64,000 nucleotides of DNA, taken from Acerihabitans sp047324305 (lineage in GTDB: Bacteria; Pseudomonadota; Gammaproteobacteria; Enterobacterales; Enterobacteriaceae). The stretch covers positions 4,774,001 through 4,838,000 of the forward strand of contig NZ_CP178740.1 of the NCBI RefSeq assembly GCF_047324305.1, read 5' to 3'. The notes beneath the pieces are model-generated. The model had not been told where the DNA came from and made no database searches. It saw only the letters and a list, made by a program, of their open reading frames with translations. Shown here piece after piece: positions 1 to 8,034 of this stretch (position 1 is its first letter; every line of letters begins with the position of its first letter). Position numbers and translations under genes: made by a program.

Positions 1-400
1 CACGTCCACGAAACCGCAGGGTGATTTTGGCTTTATCGCCGTCTTCCAGAAAACGAATCAGGTTGCGTAGTTTTACCTGATAGTCGCCTTCGTCGGTACC
101 AGGCCGGAATTTGATTTCCTTAACCTGAATAACTTTTTGTTTCTTTTTCTGCTCTTTGGTGGACTTGCTCTTCTCATAGAGGAACTTGCCGTAATCCATG
201 ATTCGGCAAACCGGCGGCTCGGCATTAGGGCTGATTTCAACTAAATCAACACCCGACTCCTCGGCTTTCTCAAGCGCTTCGTTGAGGCTGACTATGCCGA
301 TTTGCTCGCCGTCGATTCCCGTCAGACGAACCTCTGCCGCGCGAATTTCTCGGTTGATACGATTCGGACGCGCCGGTTGAACTCGTTTTCCGCCTTTAAT
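1..400 (-). CDS. infC: Translation initiation factor IF-3 (3' end outside window)
   Basis: IF-3 binds the 30S subunit, prevents premature 50S joining and proofreads the initiation codon. The reading frame starts at an ATT codon (400..398 on the minus strand) and gives IKGGKRVQTARPNRINREIR, then the family motifs VRLTGIDGEQIG and SPNAEPPVCRIMDYGKFLYE; the C-terminal domain is cut by the window edge. The start lies three bases after the thrS stop, and its GGAGGT ribosome site (about 408-413) sits inside the last thrS codons, so the two genes are co-transcribed and probably coupled. The AUU start is the known basis of IF-3 autoregulation in E. coli: when IF-3 is plentiful it rejects this codon. 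No ATG start in frame explains the conserved N-terminus. Confidence 0.95.
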   Translation of the reverse strand, partial: MKGGKRVQPARPNRINREIRAAEVRLTGIDGEQIGIVSLNEALEKAEESGVDLVEISPNAEPPVCRIMDYGKFLYEKSKSTKEQKKKQKVIQVKEIKFRPGTDEGDYQVKLRNLIRFLEDGDKAKITLRFRGR

Positions 401-403
401 ACT

Positions 404-2332
404 TTATACCTCCAGTTGATGAAGATTACGGCTGCGTATCTCTTGCTGCAGCTTTTCAATAATCTCGTTAACGTCGATGCTGCCCAAATCGATGCCGCGG
501 CGTGTACGCACGGCAACTTTGCCCGCTTCGGTTTCTTTATCACCGCAGACCAGCATATAGGGCACCCGACGCAAAGTATGCTCGCGGATTTTAAAGCCTA
601 TTTTCTCATTTCTCAAGTCCGCTTTTACACGAATGCCGGCTGCGGACAATCTTTCTGTCACTTTTGCGACGTAATCAGACTGATTGTCGGTGATATTCAT
701 CACCACAACCTGGGTCGGCGCCAGCCAGGTAGGATAAAAACCCGCATATTCTTCGGTCAGGATACCGATAAACCGCTCCATCGAACCCAATATGGCGCGA
801 TGGATCATTACCGGTACCAAACGCTCGTTGTTCTCGCCTATATAAGAGGCGCTCAGGCGACCCGGCAAGGAAAAGTCCAACTGTACCGTGCCGCACTGCC
901 AGGCGCGATCCAGGCAATCAAGCAGGGTAAATTCAATCTTAGGACCGTAAAACGCCCCTTCACCCGGCTGATATTCAAACGCGATGCCGTTTTCAGTCAA
1001 CGCGGCGGCCAGGTCTTTTTCCGCCCGATCCCAGGTATCGTCGGTACCGATACGCTTAGCCGGCCGGGTGGAAAGTTTAACCAGGATATTATCGAAGCCA
1101 AACGTGCTGTAAATATCATACACCATTTTGATGCAATTGTTTACTTCATCCCGCACCTGGTCCTCGGTACAAAAGATATGGGCGTCATCCTGGGTAAACC
1201 CCCGCACGCGCATCAGGCCGTGCAGCGAGCCGGACGGTTCGTTGCGATGGCAACTGCCGAACTCGGCCATGCGCAGCGGCAGGTCGCGGTAGGATTTCAA
1301 TCCCTGGTTGAAAATCTGCACATGGCCGGGGCAGTTCATCGGCTTAATGCAGTATTCGCGGTTTTCCGAGGACGTGGTGAACATATGCTCGGCATAGTTT
1401 TCCCAATGGCCCGTTTTTTCCCACAGGACACGGTCCATCATAAAGGGACCCTTTACTTCCTGATAGTGGTACGCCTTGAGCTTCATGCGCACAAAGGCTT
1501 CCAGCTCGCGAAAAATGGTCCAGCCGTCATTGTGCCAGAACACCATGCCCGGCGCTTCTTCCTGCATATGGTACAAATCGAGCTGCTTGCCTATTTTGCG
1601 GTGGTCGCGCTTGGCGGCCTCTTCCAGGTGCTGCAGATAGGTGTTGAGCTGTTTTTTATCGCCCCAGGCGGTGCCGTAGATGCGCTGCAGCATTTTATTT
1701 TTGCTGTCGCCGCGCCAATAGGCGCCGGACGTCTTCTGCAGCTTGAAATGATGGCAAAAGCGCATATTGGGCACGTGCGGACCGCGGCACATATCAACAT
1801 ATTCTTCATGGTGATACAGGCCTGGCCGGTCGTCATGGCTGATATTTTCATCCAGGATCGCCACCTTATACTGCTCGCCGCGGGCGACAAACGTATCGCG
1901 CGCCTGCTGCCAGCTCACTTTTTCCTTAATGACGTCATAGTCTTTATCGGCCAGCTCGTGCATACGCTTTTCCAGCAGGTCGAGATCTTCCTGGGTCAGC
2001 GTCCGCTCCAGATCCACGTCGTAATAAAAACCTTTGTCGATTACCGGGCCGATGGCCATCTTGGTGTCGGGCCACAGCTGCTTGATGGCGTGTCCCAGCA
2101 AATGCGCGCAGGAGTGGCGGATGATCTCCAGCCCGGCTTCGTCTTTAGCGGTGATAATGGCCAGTTGGGCATCATCGGTAATCAAATCGACGGCGTCGAC
2201 CAGTTCGCCGTTCACGCGTCCGGCAATACAGGCTTTCGCCAGGCCGGGACCGATATCGCGGGCCACATCAAGGGGTGATACGGGATGATCGAACTGACGC
2301 TGGCTTCCATCAGGAAGAGTAATAACAGGCAT
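404..2332 (-). CDS. thrS: Threonine--tRNA ligase
   Basis: Class II aminoacyl-tRNA synthetase that charges tRNA-Thr. The 642-residue product matches the usual length. In order it carries an N-terminal TGS domain (residues 1-61), the editing domain with the HSCAHLLGHA metal-type motif (about 73-80), the catalytic core with CIKPMNCPGH (a cysteine ligand of the active-site zinc) and GFTQDDAHIFC, and the C-terminal anticodon-binding domain beginning near PTWLAPTQVVV. The ATG is preceded by AAGGAAA at 2338-2344. It is followed directly by infC. The leader (see 2356-2466) carries the E. coli-type tRNA-mimic operator, so translational autorepression by ThrRS is expected. Confidence 0.97.
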   Translation of the reverse strand: MPVITLPDGSQRQFDHPVSPLDVARDIGPGLAKACIAGRVNGELVDAVDLITDDAQLAIITAKDEAGLEIIRHSCAHLLGHAIKQLWPDTKMAIGPVIDKGFYYDVDLERTLTQEDLDLLEKRMHELADKDYDVIKEKVSWQQARDTFVARGEQYKVAILDENISHDDRPGLYHHEEYVDMCRGPHVPNMRFCHHFKLQKTSGAYWRGDSKNKMLQRIYGTAWGDKKQLNTYLQHLEEAAKRDHRKIGKQLDLYHMQEEAPGMVFWHNDGWTIFRELEAFVRMKLKAYHYQEVKGPFMMDRVLWEKTGHWENYAEHMFTTSSENREYCIKPMNCPGHVQIFNQGLKSYRDLPLRMAEFGSCHRNEPSGSLHGLMRVRGFTQDDAHIFCTEDQVRDEVNNCIKMVYDIYSTFGFDNILVKLSTRPAKRIGTDDTWDRAEKDLAAALTENGIAFEYQPGEGAFYGPKIEFTLLDCLDRAWQCGTVQLDFSLPGRLSASYIGENNERLVPVMIHRAILGSMERFIGILTEEYAGFYPTWLAPTQVVVMNITDNQSDYVAKVTERLSAAGIRVKADLRNEKIGFKIREHTLRRVPYMLVCGDKETEAGKVAVRTRRGIDLGSIDVNEIIEKLQQEIRSRNLHQLEV

Positions 2333-2355
2333 GGTGGTTTCCTTAATTTGCAGTG

Positions 2356-2466
2356 GTGATCCATACGCAAGACCACATACAAATTTAATTTATATAGTAA
2401 AATCAGAAGGTTGATTGTGCTATCTCGTTATACCTTACGAAATATGGACACAAAGGCGCGCACAAT
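2356..2466 (-). promoter_or_regulatory. thrS leader operator (tRNA-Thr mimic)
   Basis: On the thrS transcript the segment 2376..2356 folds into a six-base-pair stem (GTGGTC with GATCAC) closing a loop that contains CGU, the anticodon-like triplet recognised by ThrRS in the E. coli operator domain 2. Further upstream, ATTGTGC/GCACAAT (2460-2466 with 2414-2420) encloses a second hairpin (2422-2428 with 2437-2443), corresponding in position to operator domain 4. The first hairpin ends 24 bases before the thrS ATG, so bound synthetase would block ribosome access. The remainder of 2467-2776, up to the divergent glycosyltransferase, has no gene I can support. Confidence 0.75.
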
Positions 2467-2599
2467 TTCTGTTAGCGCCGCTGTATGACACCGCAACCAG
2501 GGCCTGATAGTAACACCATGAACTTATTGGCATCTACAAAAATTTCCCTTGTTCCGCGCCCCCGTCCCCAGGCTCCCCCACTGCTTTAAGCGCCGGGAT

Positions 2600-2621
2600 A
2601 CGCCGCCGGGCCCGGCGGCGT
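2600..2621. repeat. Perfect 22-bp GC palindrome
   Basis: ACGCCGCCGGG at 2600-2610 is followed without spacer by its exact reverse complement at 2611-2621. No T-run follows on either strand, so it is not a standard terminator. It lies in the gap between the divergent thrS and the gtrB-like gene. Function unknown; it could be a boundary or protein-binding site. Confidence 0.6.
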
Positions 2622-2776
2622 GCGAAAATCCAGCGCCTGCCGTGATAGGCGTAAACAAAAGGGTGATAAGCGCTAAAAATCCATAACAATTGTGTCCCTT
2701 TGTATCGTCCGTGGTGCTAAGCTCCCGCGCGGCGACGTTTGTTCTTCAACATGCTCCGTTTCGTTGGAAATGATTC

Positions 2777-3688
2777 ATGAAAATATCACTGGTTGTCCCT
2801 GTTTATAATGAAGCTGAAGCCATACCGCTGTTTTATAAAGCGGTGCGGGAATTTGAGCCCCTGCGGCAATTTGAAGTGGAAATAGTGTTTATCAACGACG
2901 GCAGCCGGGACAATACCGCTGAGATCATCGACGCGCTGGCATTGGCCGACAGCCTGGTTAAAAAGGTTGACTTTACCCGCAATTTCGGCAAGGAACCCGC
3001 CCTGTTCGCCGGGCTGCGTTATGCCGGCGGCGAGGCGGTCATTCCCATCGATGTCGATTTACAAGACCCGATCGACGTCATCCCCCGGCTAATCGATAAA
3101 TGGCGCGACGGCGCGGATATCGTCCTGGCAAAACGCTCGGACCGCATGACCGACAGCCGGATGAAACGCACAACCGCCGAATGGTTCTATAAACTGCATA
3201 ATAAAATCAGTTCGCCCAAAATCGAGGAAAACGTCGGTGATTTCCGCTTAATGTCCCGCGAGGTGGTGGATAATATTCTCACCTTGCCCGAGCGGAACCT
3301 GTTTATGAAGGGAATTCTTTCCTGGGTGGGCGGACGCACCGCGGTAGTGGAATACTCCCGCGCCAGCCGCGTGGCCGGCGAATCCAAATTCAACGGCTGG
3401 AAATTATGGAACCTCGCTATCGAGGGCATCACCAGTTTTTCCACTTTCCCCCTGCGCATGTGGTCCTACATCGGACTGAGCGTCGCCCTGTCCTCTTTTT
3501 TCTACGCTATCTGGATGGTCATCGACAAATTGGTCTGGGGCAATAACGTGCCCGGTTATCCATCCCTGATGACGGCCATTCTGTTTTTAGGCGGTGTGCA
3601 GCTGATCGGCATAGGGGTATTGGGTGAATATATCGGCCGTATCTATATGGAAACTAAAAACCGGCCAAGGTATATAATAAAGAAATAA
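2777..3688 (+). CDS. GtrB/YfdH-like polyprenyl-phosphate glycosyltransferase
   Basis: GT2-family enzyme of the bactoprenol glucosyltransferase / dolichol-phosphate mannose synthase type. It would transfer a sugar from a nucleotide donor to undecaprenyl phosphate at the inner membrane. The catalytic half has SLVVPVYNEAEAIP near the N-terminus, NDGSRDNT, and the DVDLQDP metal motif (about residues 93-99). Two transmembrane helices follow near 225-250 and 265-290, ending LGEYIGRIYMETKNRP as in GtrB. Length (303 residues) fits the family. The usual partners gtrA (flippase) and gtrC (serotype-specific transferase) are not adjacent, so this is an orphan inserted beside thrS. The acceptor polymer cannot be inferred. 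Confidence 0.85.
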   Translation: MKISLVVPVYNEAEAIPLFYKAVREFEPLRQFEVEIVFINDGSRDNTAEIIDALALADSLVKKVDFTRNFGKEPALFAGLRYAGGEAVIPIDVDLQDPIDVIPRLIDKWRDGADIVLAKRSDRMTDSRMKRTTAEWFYKLHNKISSPKIEENVGDFRLMSREVVDNILTLPERNLFMKGILSWVGGRTAVVEYSRASRVAGESKFNGWKLWNLAIEGITSFSTFPLRMWSYIGLSVALSSFFYAIWMVIDKLVWGNNVPGYPSLMTAILFLGGVQLIGIGVLGEYIGRIYMETKNRPRYIIKK

Positions 3689-3861
3689 GCACAGCCCGAT
3701 AGATGCCGGCAATCATGCCGGCGCTACGCCAGAAACGGAGGGCTATCTGGTGAAAACGGCGGGCGGCGTTTTTGCTACAGAATGCAAACATCTTTATAAT
3801 CGTGGCTCAACAGAACATTATCATGGCGTATAAAGTGTCAAGTAAAAAAAATGGTTTTGCA

Positions 3862-3894
3862 CCAAAAAGCAGCAAACCCGCCGAAGCGGGTTTG
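3862..3894 (-). terminator. Rho-independent terminator with UUCG tetraloop
   Basis: CAAACCCGC (3873-3881) and GCGGGTTTG (3886-3894) form a perfect nine-base-pair stem around a four-base loop that reads UUCG on the minus-strand RNA. The minus strand then continues CTGCTTTTT. It lies 30 bases after the stop codon of the 28-codon ORF at 3924-4010 and supports that ORF being transcribed. On the plus strand only TTTGAA follows, so it is at best a weak stop for the gtrB-like gene. Confidence 0.8.
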
Positions 3895-3923
3895 TTTGAA
3901 TCAGCATGTCATCATGAGGTAAA

Positions 3924-4010
3924 TTATACCAAAGCAGTAACGACAGCGACCCAAAAAGCCATGCATATCAATACTATGCTGGGCAACGTTAAACGATAGA
4001 ACTGATCCAT
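3924..4010 (-). CDS. Predicted 28-residue membrane protein
   Basis: I do not recognise this protein. It reads MDQFYRLTLPSIVLICMAFW and continues VAVVTALV, i.e. a short polar start followed by one hydrophobic helix of about 20 residues, typical of enterobacterial small inner-membrane proteins. The ATG follows GAGGTGG with ideal spacing, and a tetraloop terminator lies 30 bases downstream. It sits next to a second small membrane ORF (4191-4295) in the position E. coli uses for yniD. Coding status is inferred from the ribosome site, hydrophobic pattern and terminator. Confidence 0.6.
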   Translation of the reverse strand: MDQFYRLTLPSIVLICMAFWVAVVTALV

Positions 4011-4190
4011 AACCACCTCACATTTACCTGACATCTTTTAAGAATAATCCTACGCCAATTCTTGTATAAAAAACAGGATCTGGATCATTCTTTAATACAT
4101 TTAATCTATCAAAAACGCTTACTGGATCACGTAACGGACACCCTTTTCCCTCTTTTCAGCATGCCTTGCGGGTCGCTGGGCGTCAGTGCG

Positions 4191-4295
4191 TTACATCTGG
4201 CCGTTAACCTGCATCAAGACGCCTGACAATCCGGCTAAAACGACCAGTAAAAGCAGGCTAATCCACTTCCAACGTTGTTCTGATTTGCTATTCAT
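4191..4295 (-). CDS. Predicted 34-residue membrane protein, YniD-like by position
   Basis: The ORF encodes MNSKSEQRWKWISLLLLVVL followed by AGLSGVLMQVNGQM: a charged head with aromatic KW residues, then one transmembrane helix. This layout resembles E. coli YniD, a small inner-membrane protein also encoded between thrS and pfkB, although the sequence is not clearly the same. The ATG follows GAGGGGGAACGCG, a strong ribosome site. It is divergent from pfkB (start 4449) and upstream of the 28-residue ORF on the same strand, about 180 bases apart. Confidence 0.6.
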   Translation of the reverse strand: MNSKSEQRWKWISLLLLVVLAGLSGVLMQVNGQM

Positions 4296-4448
4296 CGCGT
4301 TCCCCCTCAATCGTCTATGCCTATATCGTCCGGCGGGGCAGAAACTTGAGCGAAAAAATAAAAATAATGACGGCGCCGCTTTTTACGCGCCTGGGACGGG
4401 TGGCGATTGGTGCTATGCTGGGAGCCATTTCATTATAAGGAGATTGTT

Positions 4449-5390
4449 ATGACCCAAATAACGACCCTGACCCTGGCGCCTTCGCTGGATAGCGCCACCA
4501 CCACCGACCGCATGTATGCCGAAGGCAAGCTGCGCTGCTCCGCGCCCCAGTTCGAGCCGGGCGGCGGCGGCATCAATGTGGCGCGGGCGATCGTGCATCT
4601 GGGGGGACGGGCCACGGCGCTTTTTCCCGTCGGCGGCCCTACGGGACGGCACCTGGCCGATCTGTTGACCGCGGAGGGCGTCACCGCCGTCGCGCTGGAA
4701 ACCCAGGACTGGACGCGGCAGAACCTGCATGTCCACGTGGCGAGCACCGGCGAGCAGTATCGCTTTGTCATGCCCGGCGCACGATTGACGGCGGATGAAT
4801 TCCAGCGGTTCGAAAGCCATCTGTCGGGACTGCCGCAAGGCTCGCTGCTGGTGATAAGCGGTAGCCTGCCGCCGGGTGTGAGCGTGGAAAACCTGCAGCA
4901 TCTGTTGCGCGAGGCGCAACGCCTGGGACTGCAGTGTATCGTCGACAGCTCGGGTCCGGCGCTGAAAGCCTGCCTGGATGTCGGCAGCCTGGCGCTGGTC
5001 AAGCCGAATCAAAAAGAACTGGCCGAACTGGTCAACCGTGAACTGAACGATCCCGACGCGGTAAGGCAGGCGGCCCTGGAAATCATCAGACAGGGCAAAA
5101 CCCAGCGGGTGGTGGTGTCGCTCGGTCCCCAGGGCGCGCTGGCGGTGGATAAGGATAATGTGTTCCAGGTGGTGCCGCCGCCGGTTAAAAAAATGAGCAC
5201 CGTCGGCGCCGGCGACAGCATGGTGGGCGCCATGACGCTGAAACTGGCCGACGGCGCGGATTTGCTGGATATGGTGCGCTACGGCGTCGCGGCGGGCAGC
5301 GCGGCCACGCTGCATAAAGGCACCCGCTTATGTACCCTGGAAGATACCGGACGTATCTATGATTACCTGCGTCGGGAAAGTATGATCTAA
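4449..5390 (+). CDS. pfkB: 6-phosphofructokinase II
   Basis: Ribokinase-family (PfkB) sugar kinase that phosphorylates fructose 6-phosphate in glycolysis. The 313-residue product has the substrate-binding GGGGINVARA segment (residues 38-47) and the ATP-site GAGDSMVGA motif near the C-terminus (GAGD at 253-256, catalytic Asp256). The start chosen is the ATG after AAGGAG (4437-4442), which gives MTQITTLTLAPSLDSATTTD; a longer reading frame exists but lacks a ribosome site. Context thrS-pfkB-yniA is the E. coli order, with ydiZ missing. Confidence 0.95.
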   Translation: MTQITTLTLAPSLDSATTTDRMYAEGKLRCSAPQFEPGGGGINVARAIVHLGGRATALFPVGGPTGRHLADLLTAEGVTAVALETQDWTRQNLHVHVASTGEQYRFVMPGARLTADEFQRFESHLSGLPQGSLLVISGSLPPGVSVENLQHLLREAQRLGLQCIVDSSGPALKACLDVGSLALVKPNQKELAELVNRELNDPDAVRQAALEIIRQGKTQRVVVSLGPQGALAVDKDNVFQVVPPPVKKMSTVGAGDSMVGAMTLKLADGADLLDMVRYGVAAGSAATLHKGTRLCTLEDTGRIYDYLRRESMI

Positions 5391-5496
5391 GACCCTAAGC
5401 CCACGCCGCCGGATATCGGTTGCAGAATTAGCAGTTGACATCGGCGGCGTTCGCAACAACACTCTCTCAACGCTTGACGGAACGGCGCCCTGCGCT

Positions 5497-5516
5497 AGCC
5501 GCTCGTCCGGCTTTTT
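5497..5516 (+). terminator. Weak terminator after pfkB
   Basis: AGCCG (5497-5501) and CGGCT (5508-5512) form a short stem around CTCGTC, followed by TTTTA. The stem is only five base pairs. The rest of the 315-base gap between pfkB and yniA, where E. coli has ydiZ, shows no supportable gene. Confidence 0.4.
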
Positions 5517-5705
5517 ATATTAAGCCCTTTCTTTTGAACCCGGTACGCGCCGTTTCAGGCCGTGCAGTTGCCGGTTCGCTCCAAGGCTCATCGTCGCCGC
5601 ATCGCCGGCGGTTGCGCCGCGCTGCTTGTTTTTGCGAAGTTGTCACCGAGTTGTCATCAAAAAATTCATACCTTATCGGCAAAACGACTGTAGGGGGATA
5701 TGACG

Positions 5706-6569
5706 ATGTGGCACGCCATTAGCACCATGTTGGCAGAAAAATTTAACAGGGATGAAATCAGCGAACGGCGGGAACTGCCCGGCGGGGAGTTACACGCCGC
5801 CTGGTATCTCCGTTACGGCGAACACGCGGTGTTTGTAAAGTCCGATACGCGCGAGCTGCTGCAAAAATTCACCAACGAGGCCGATCAGCTGGCGATGCTG
5901 GCCCGTAGCCATACGGTGCGGGTACCGGAGGTGTACGGCGTCGGCAGCGCCAAGGATGAAAGCTTTTTGCTGCTCGAATTCCTGGTGGAGCGCCCTTTTG
6001 ACGCCCACGGGGCCTATTGCCTCGGCCAGCAGCTTGCCCGGCTGCATCAATGGAGCGAGCAGCCGCAGTTCGGCCTGGATTTTGACAATGACCTCTCCAC
6101 CGTAACGCAGCCCAACGCCTGGCAGCGCCGCTGGTCGGTGTTCTACGCCGAACAGCGTATAGGCTGGCAACTGCAGTTGGCGGCGGAAAAAGGGCTCTAT
6201 TTTGGCGATATTGATAAGATTATCGCCCAGGTCGCGGACCGCCTGCACGATCGCCAGCCCCAGCCTTCACTGCTGCACGGCGATCTGTGGCCGGATAATT
6301 GCGCCAACAGCGCTCAGGGTGGTTTTTTATACGATCCGGCGTGTTATTGGGGCGATCGCGAATGTGATTTGGCCATGCTGCCGCTCTACGATCGGCTGCT
6401 GCCGCAAATTTACGACGGTTATCAGAGCGTGTGGCCGCTGGATAAGGGGTTTATCGAACGACAGCCGCTTTACCAGCTCTATTACCTGTTGAACCGGGCC
6501 AACCTGTTTGGCGGCGAGCATATCGCCATCGCCAACGAAGCTCTGGATAAAATACTGAGCAGTGATTAA
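5706..6569 (+). CDS. yniA: Fructosamine kinase-family protein YniA
   Basis: Member of the fructosamine/ketosamine-3-kinase family, predicted to phosphorylate ketosamines on glycated proteins or small molecules; the physiological substrate is uncertain. The product (287 residues; E. coli 286) has an aminoglycoside-phosphotransferase fold with the catalytic HGDLWPDNC motif (about 197-205) and DPACYWGDRECDLAM, and closely follows E. coli YniA (WHAIS start, RWSVFYAEQRIGWQLQLAAEKG). Two ATGs lie six bases apart; the second (5706) is eight bases after TAGGGGG and matches the E. coli N-terminus, while the first (5700) is too close to it. Confidence 0.92.
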   Translation: MWHAISTMLAEKFNRDEISERRELPGGELHAAWYLRYGEHAVFVKSDTRELLQKFTNEADQLAMLARSHTVRVPEVYGVGSAKDESFLLLEFLVERPFDAHGAYCLGQQLARLHQWSEQPQFGLDFDNDLSTVTQPNAWQRRWSVFYAEQRIGWQLQLAAEKGLYFGDIDKIIAQVADRLHDRQPQPSLLHGDLWPDNCANSAQGGFLYDPACYWGDRECDLAMLPLYDRLLPQIYDGYQSVWPLDKGFIERQPLYQLYYLLNRANLFGGEHIAIANEALDKILSSD

Positions 6570-6609
6570 GCGGAGCCATGCGGGCGGCCCTGCGGCTGCC
6601 CGCGCGTCT

Positions 6610-7155
6610 TCAGAGCATGCCGAGAAGCTTGAGGACAAAATAGCCCACCACCGCCAGGATAATGGGCAGGATGTATAAAGGAAAAAATTGCAGCAAAATC
6701 GTATGCCGCGGCATCACGATCTTTTCCTCCAGCTGGGTACGACTCAGCCCCTGGCTGCCGCGGGCCTGCTCCAGCACCATCTGATCCTCGACCCCTTCGC
6801 GCACGTGCCTGACCTGGCGCGACATGCGCGCGCCGGAAGCCTGCAGGGCCAGGCCGACAAAAATCAGGAAATAAATGAGCCAGAACATCAGGTTAGCGCT
6901 AAACCCCTGGCCATCGAACACCGGTTGCGGCGAGTTGTACCAGAAAACATTCAGAAATGAGGTGTTAAAACGCAGCATATCTATCATGACATGGAAAAAA
7001 TCAGCCATGACCGCATTGATTCCCTTATTTTGCTCACTATGCTGATAGAGAAATTTCAGGATAGAAATCACGGTAGAAAGTAAAGCCGGTATAAAAATAA
7101 TCCATCCCGCGAGGCGTTTGATCACGGCCAGGCGGCCAGCTTGTTGATACGTCAT
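6610..7155 (-). CDS. yniB: YniB family inner-membrane protein
   Basis: Conserved enterobacterial membrane protein of unknown function. The 181-residue product has a hydrophobic segment near residues 15-36, another at about 90-108 (FWLIYFLIFVGLALQASG), a cytosolic-looking charged stretch (RQVRHVREGVEDQMVLEQAR), and a C-terminal helix (FPLYILPIILAVVGYFVLKL). AGGGGA precedes the ATG. It is divergent from yniC and convergent with yniA, as in E. coli. No catalytic motif was seen. Confidence 0.88.
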   Translation of the reverse strand: MTYQQAGRLAVIKRLAGWIIFIPALLSTVISILKFLYQHSEQNKGINAVMADFFHVMIDMLRFNTSFLNVFWYNSPQPVFDGQGFSANLMFWLIYFLIFVGLALQASGARMSRQVRHVREGVEDQMVLEQARGSQGLSRTQLEEKIVMPRHTILLQFFPLYILPIILAVVGYFVLKLLGML

Positions 7156-7280
7156 GCGTTCCCCTTGTTAAACGACGCCAACCATAGCCCTTAAGTTTAT
7201 CTATAATTTACCTTTTCTGCTGTGTTTTATTGGTGCTACCCTCTTTCCTCGCCCTTTTTTTGCAAACAGGAGCCCAAGGT

Positions 7281-7946
7281 ATGGCGTTAACCCTACCCAA
7301 GGAAGCTGTAATATTTGATATGGATGGACTGATTATCGACTCCGAGCCCTTATGGCATCAGGCTGAGCTGGATGTCTTCGCCGCCATGGGCATGGACGTG
7401 TCGGTGCATGACGCGATTCCGGATACATTGGGTATGCGCATCGATCAGGTGGTGAAGGCCTGGTATCAGTTAAGTCCGTGGCAGGGGGCTTCTCTGGAGG
7501 AAGTCAGCAACAGCATCATTCAGCGCGCGTTGGCGTTGGTGGATGAACGCCGTCCGCTGCTGCCCGGGGTCGCCCATGCGCTGGAGACCGCCAGGGATTG
7601 CGGCATGAAGATTGGCATGGCCTCGGCGTCACCGCTGTTTATGCTGGAACATGTGCTGGAGATGTTTGACCTGCGCCATTATTTCGACCATCTGGCATCG
7701 GCGCAGAACCTGCCTTACAGCAAACCGCATCCTGAAGTCTATATCCAGGCGGCGTTAAGCCTGGGCGTCGCGCCTGAGCGCTGTACCACCCTGGAAGATT
7801 CCTTTAACGGCATGATTGCCACCAAAGCGGCGCGGATGCGCTCGATAGTCGTGCCCGACATCGCCTTTCGTGCCGACCCCCGCTGGGTGCTGGCGGACGT
7901 CAGGCTGGCGTCGCTGGCGGAAATAACACCCGAACATTTCCGTTAA
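7281..7946 (+). CDS. hxpB: Hexitol phosphatase B (HAD family)
   Basis: HAD-superfamily sugar phosphatase (YniC/HxpB), which in E. coli hydrolyses 2-deoxyglucose 6-phosphate and hexitol phosphates. Motif I is FDMDGLIIDSEP with nucleophile Asp13 and acid/base Asp15; motif II is ASASP; motif III contains the lysine of PYSKPHPEVY; motif IV is LEDSFNG. The start at 7281 (MALTLPKEAVIFDMDG) gives 221 residues, against 222 in E. coli; the in-frame upstream start at 7230 would add a tail not seen in the family. A TATAAT at 7202-7207 may be the -10 element. Confidence 0.9.
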   Translation: MALTLPKEAVIFDMDGLIIDSEPLWHQAELDVFAAMGMDVSVHDAIPDTLGMRIDQVVKAWYQLSPWQGASLEEVSNSIIQRALALVDERRPLLPGVAHALETARDCGMKIGMASASPLFMLEHVLEMFDLRHYFDHLASAQNLPYSKPHPEVYIQAALSLGVAPERCTTLEDSFNGMIATKAARMRSIVVPDIAFRADPRWVLADVRLASLAEITPEHFR

Positions 7947-8034
7947 CCCGGCGCCGGCATCGCCGTCACTTCCGCCGCGCAGGGAGGCCGCCTGAAAATT
8001 CACGTGCGGGCGCCACGCGGCGGGATGGCGTGCT

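Noticed and set aside
302..2278. 658-codon ORF antisense to thrS
   Set aside because: It is the mirror of a well-identified gene in GC-rich DNA, has no ribosome site and no recognisable domain.
3772..3999. 75-codon plus-strand ORF after gtrB
   Set aside because: It runs through the terminator hairpin and antisense to the 28-residue ORF, with no ribosome site.
4413..5315. 300-codon ORF antisense to pfkB
   Set aside because: Shadow of pfkB; no domain or ribosome site.
5435..5722. 95-codon ORF in the pfkB-yniA gap
   Set aside because: Includes a terminator-like hairpin, has no ribosome site and resembles no protein I know; E. coli ydiZ is not recognisable here.
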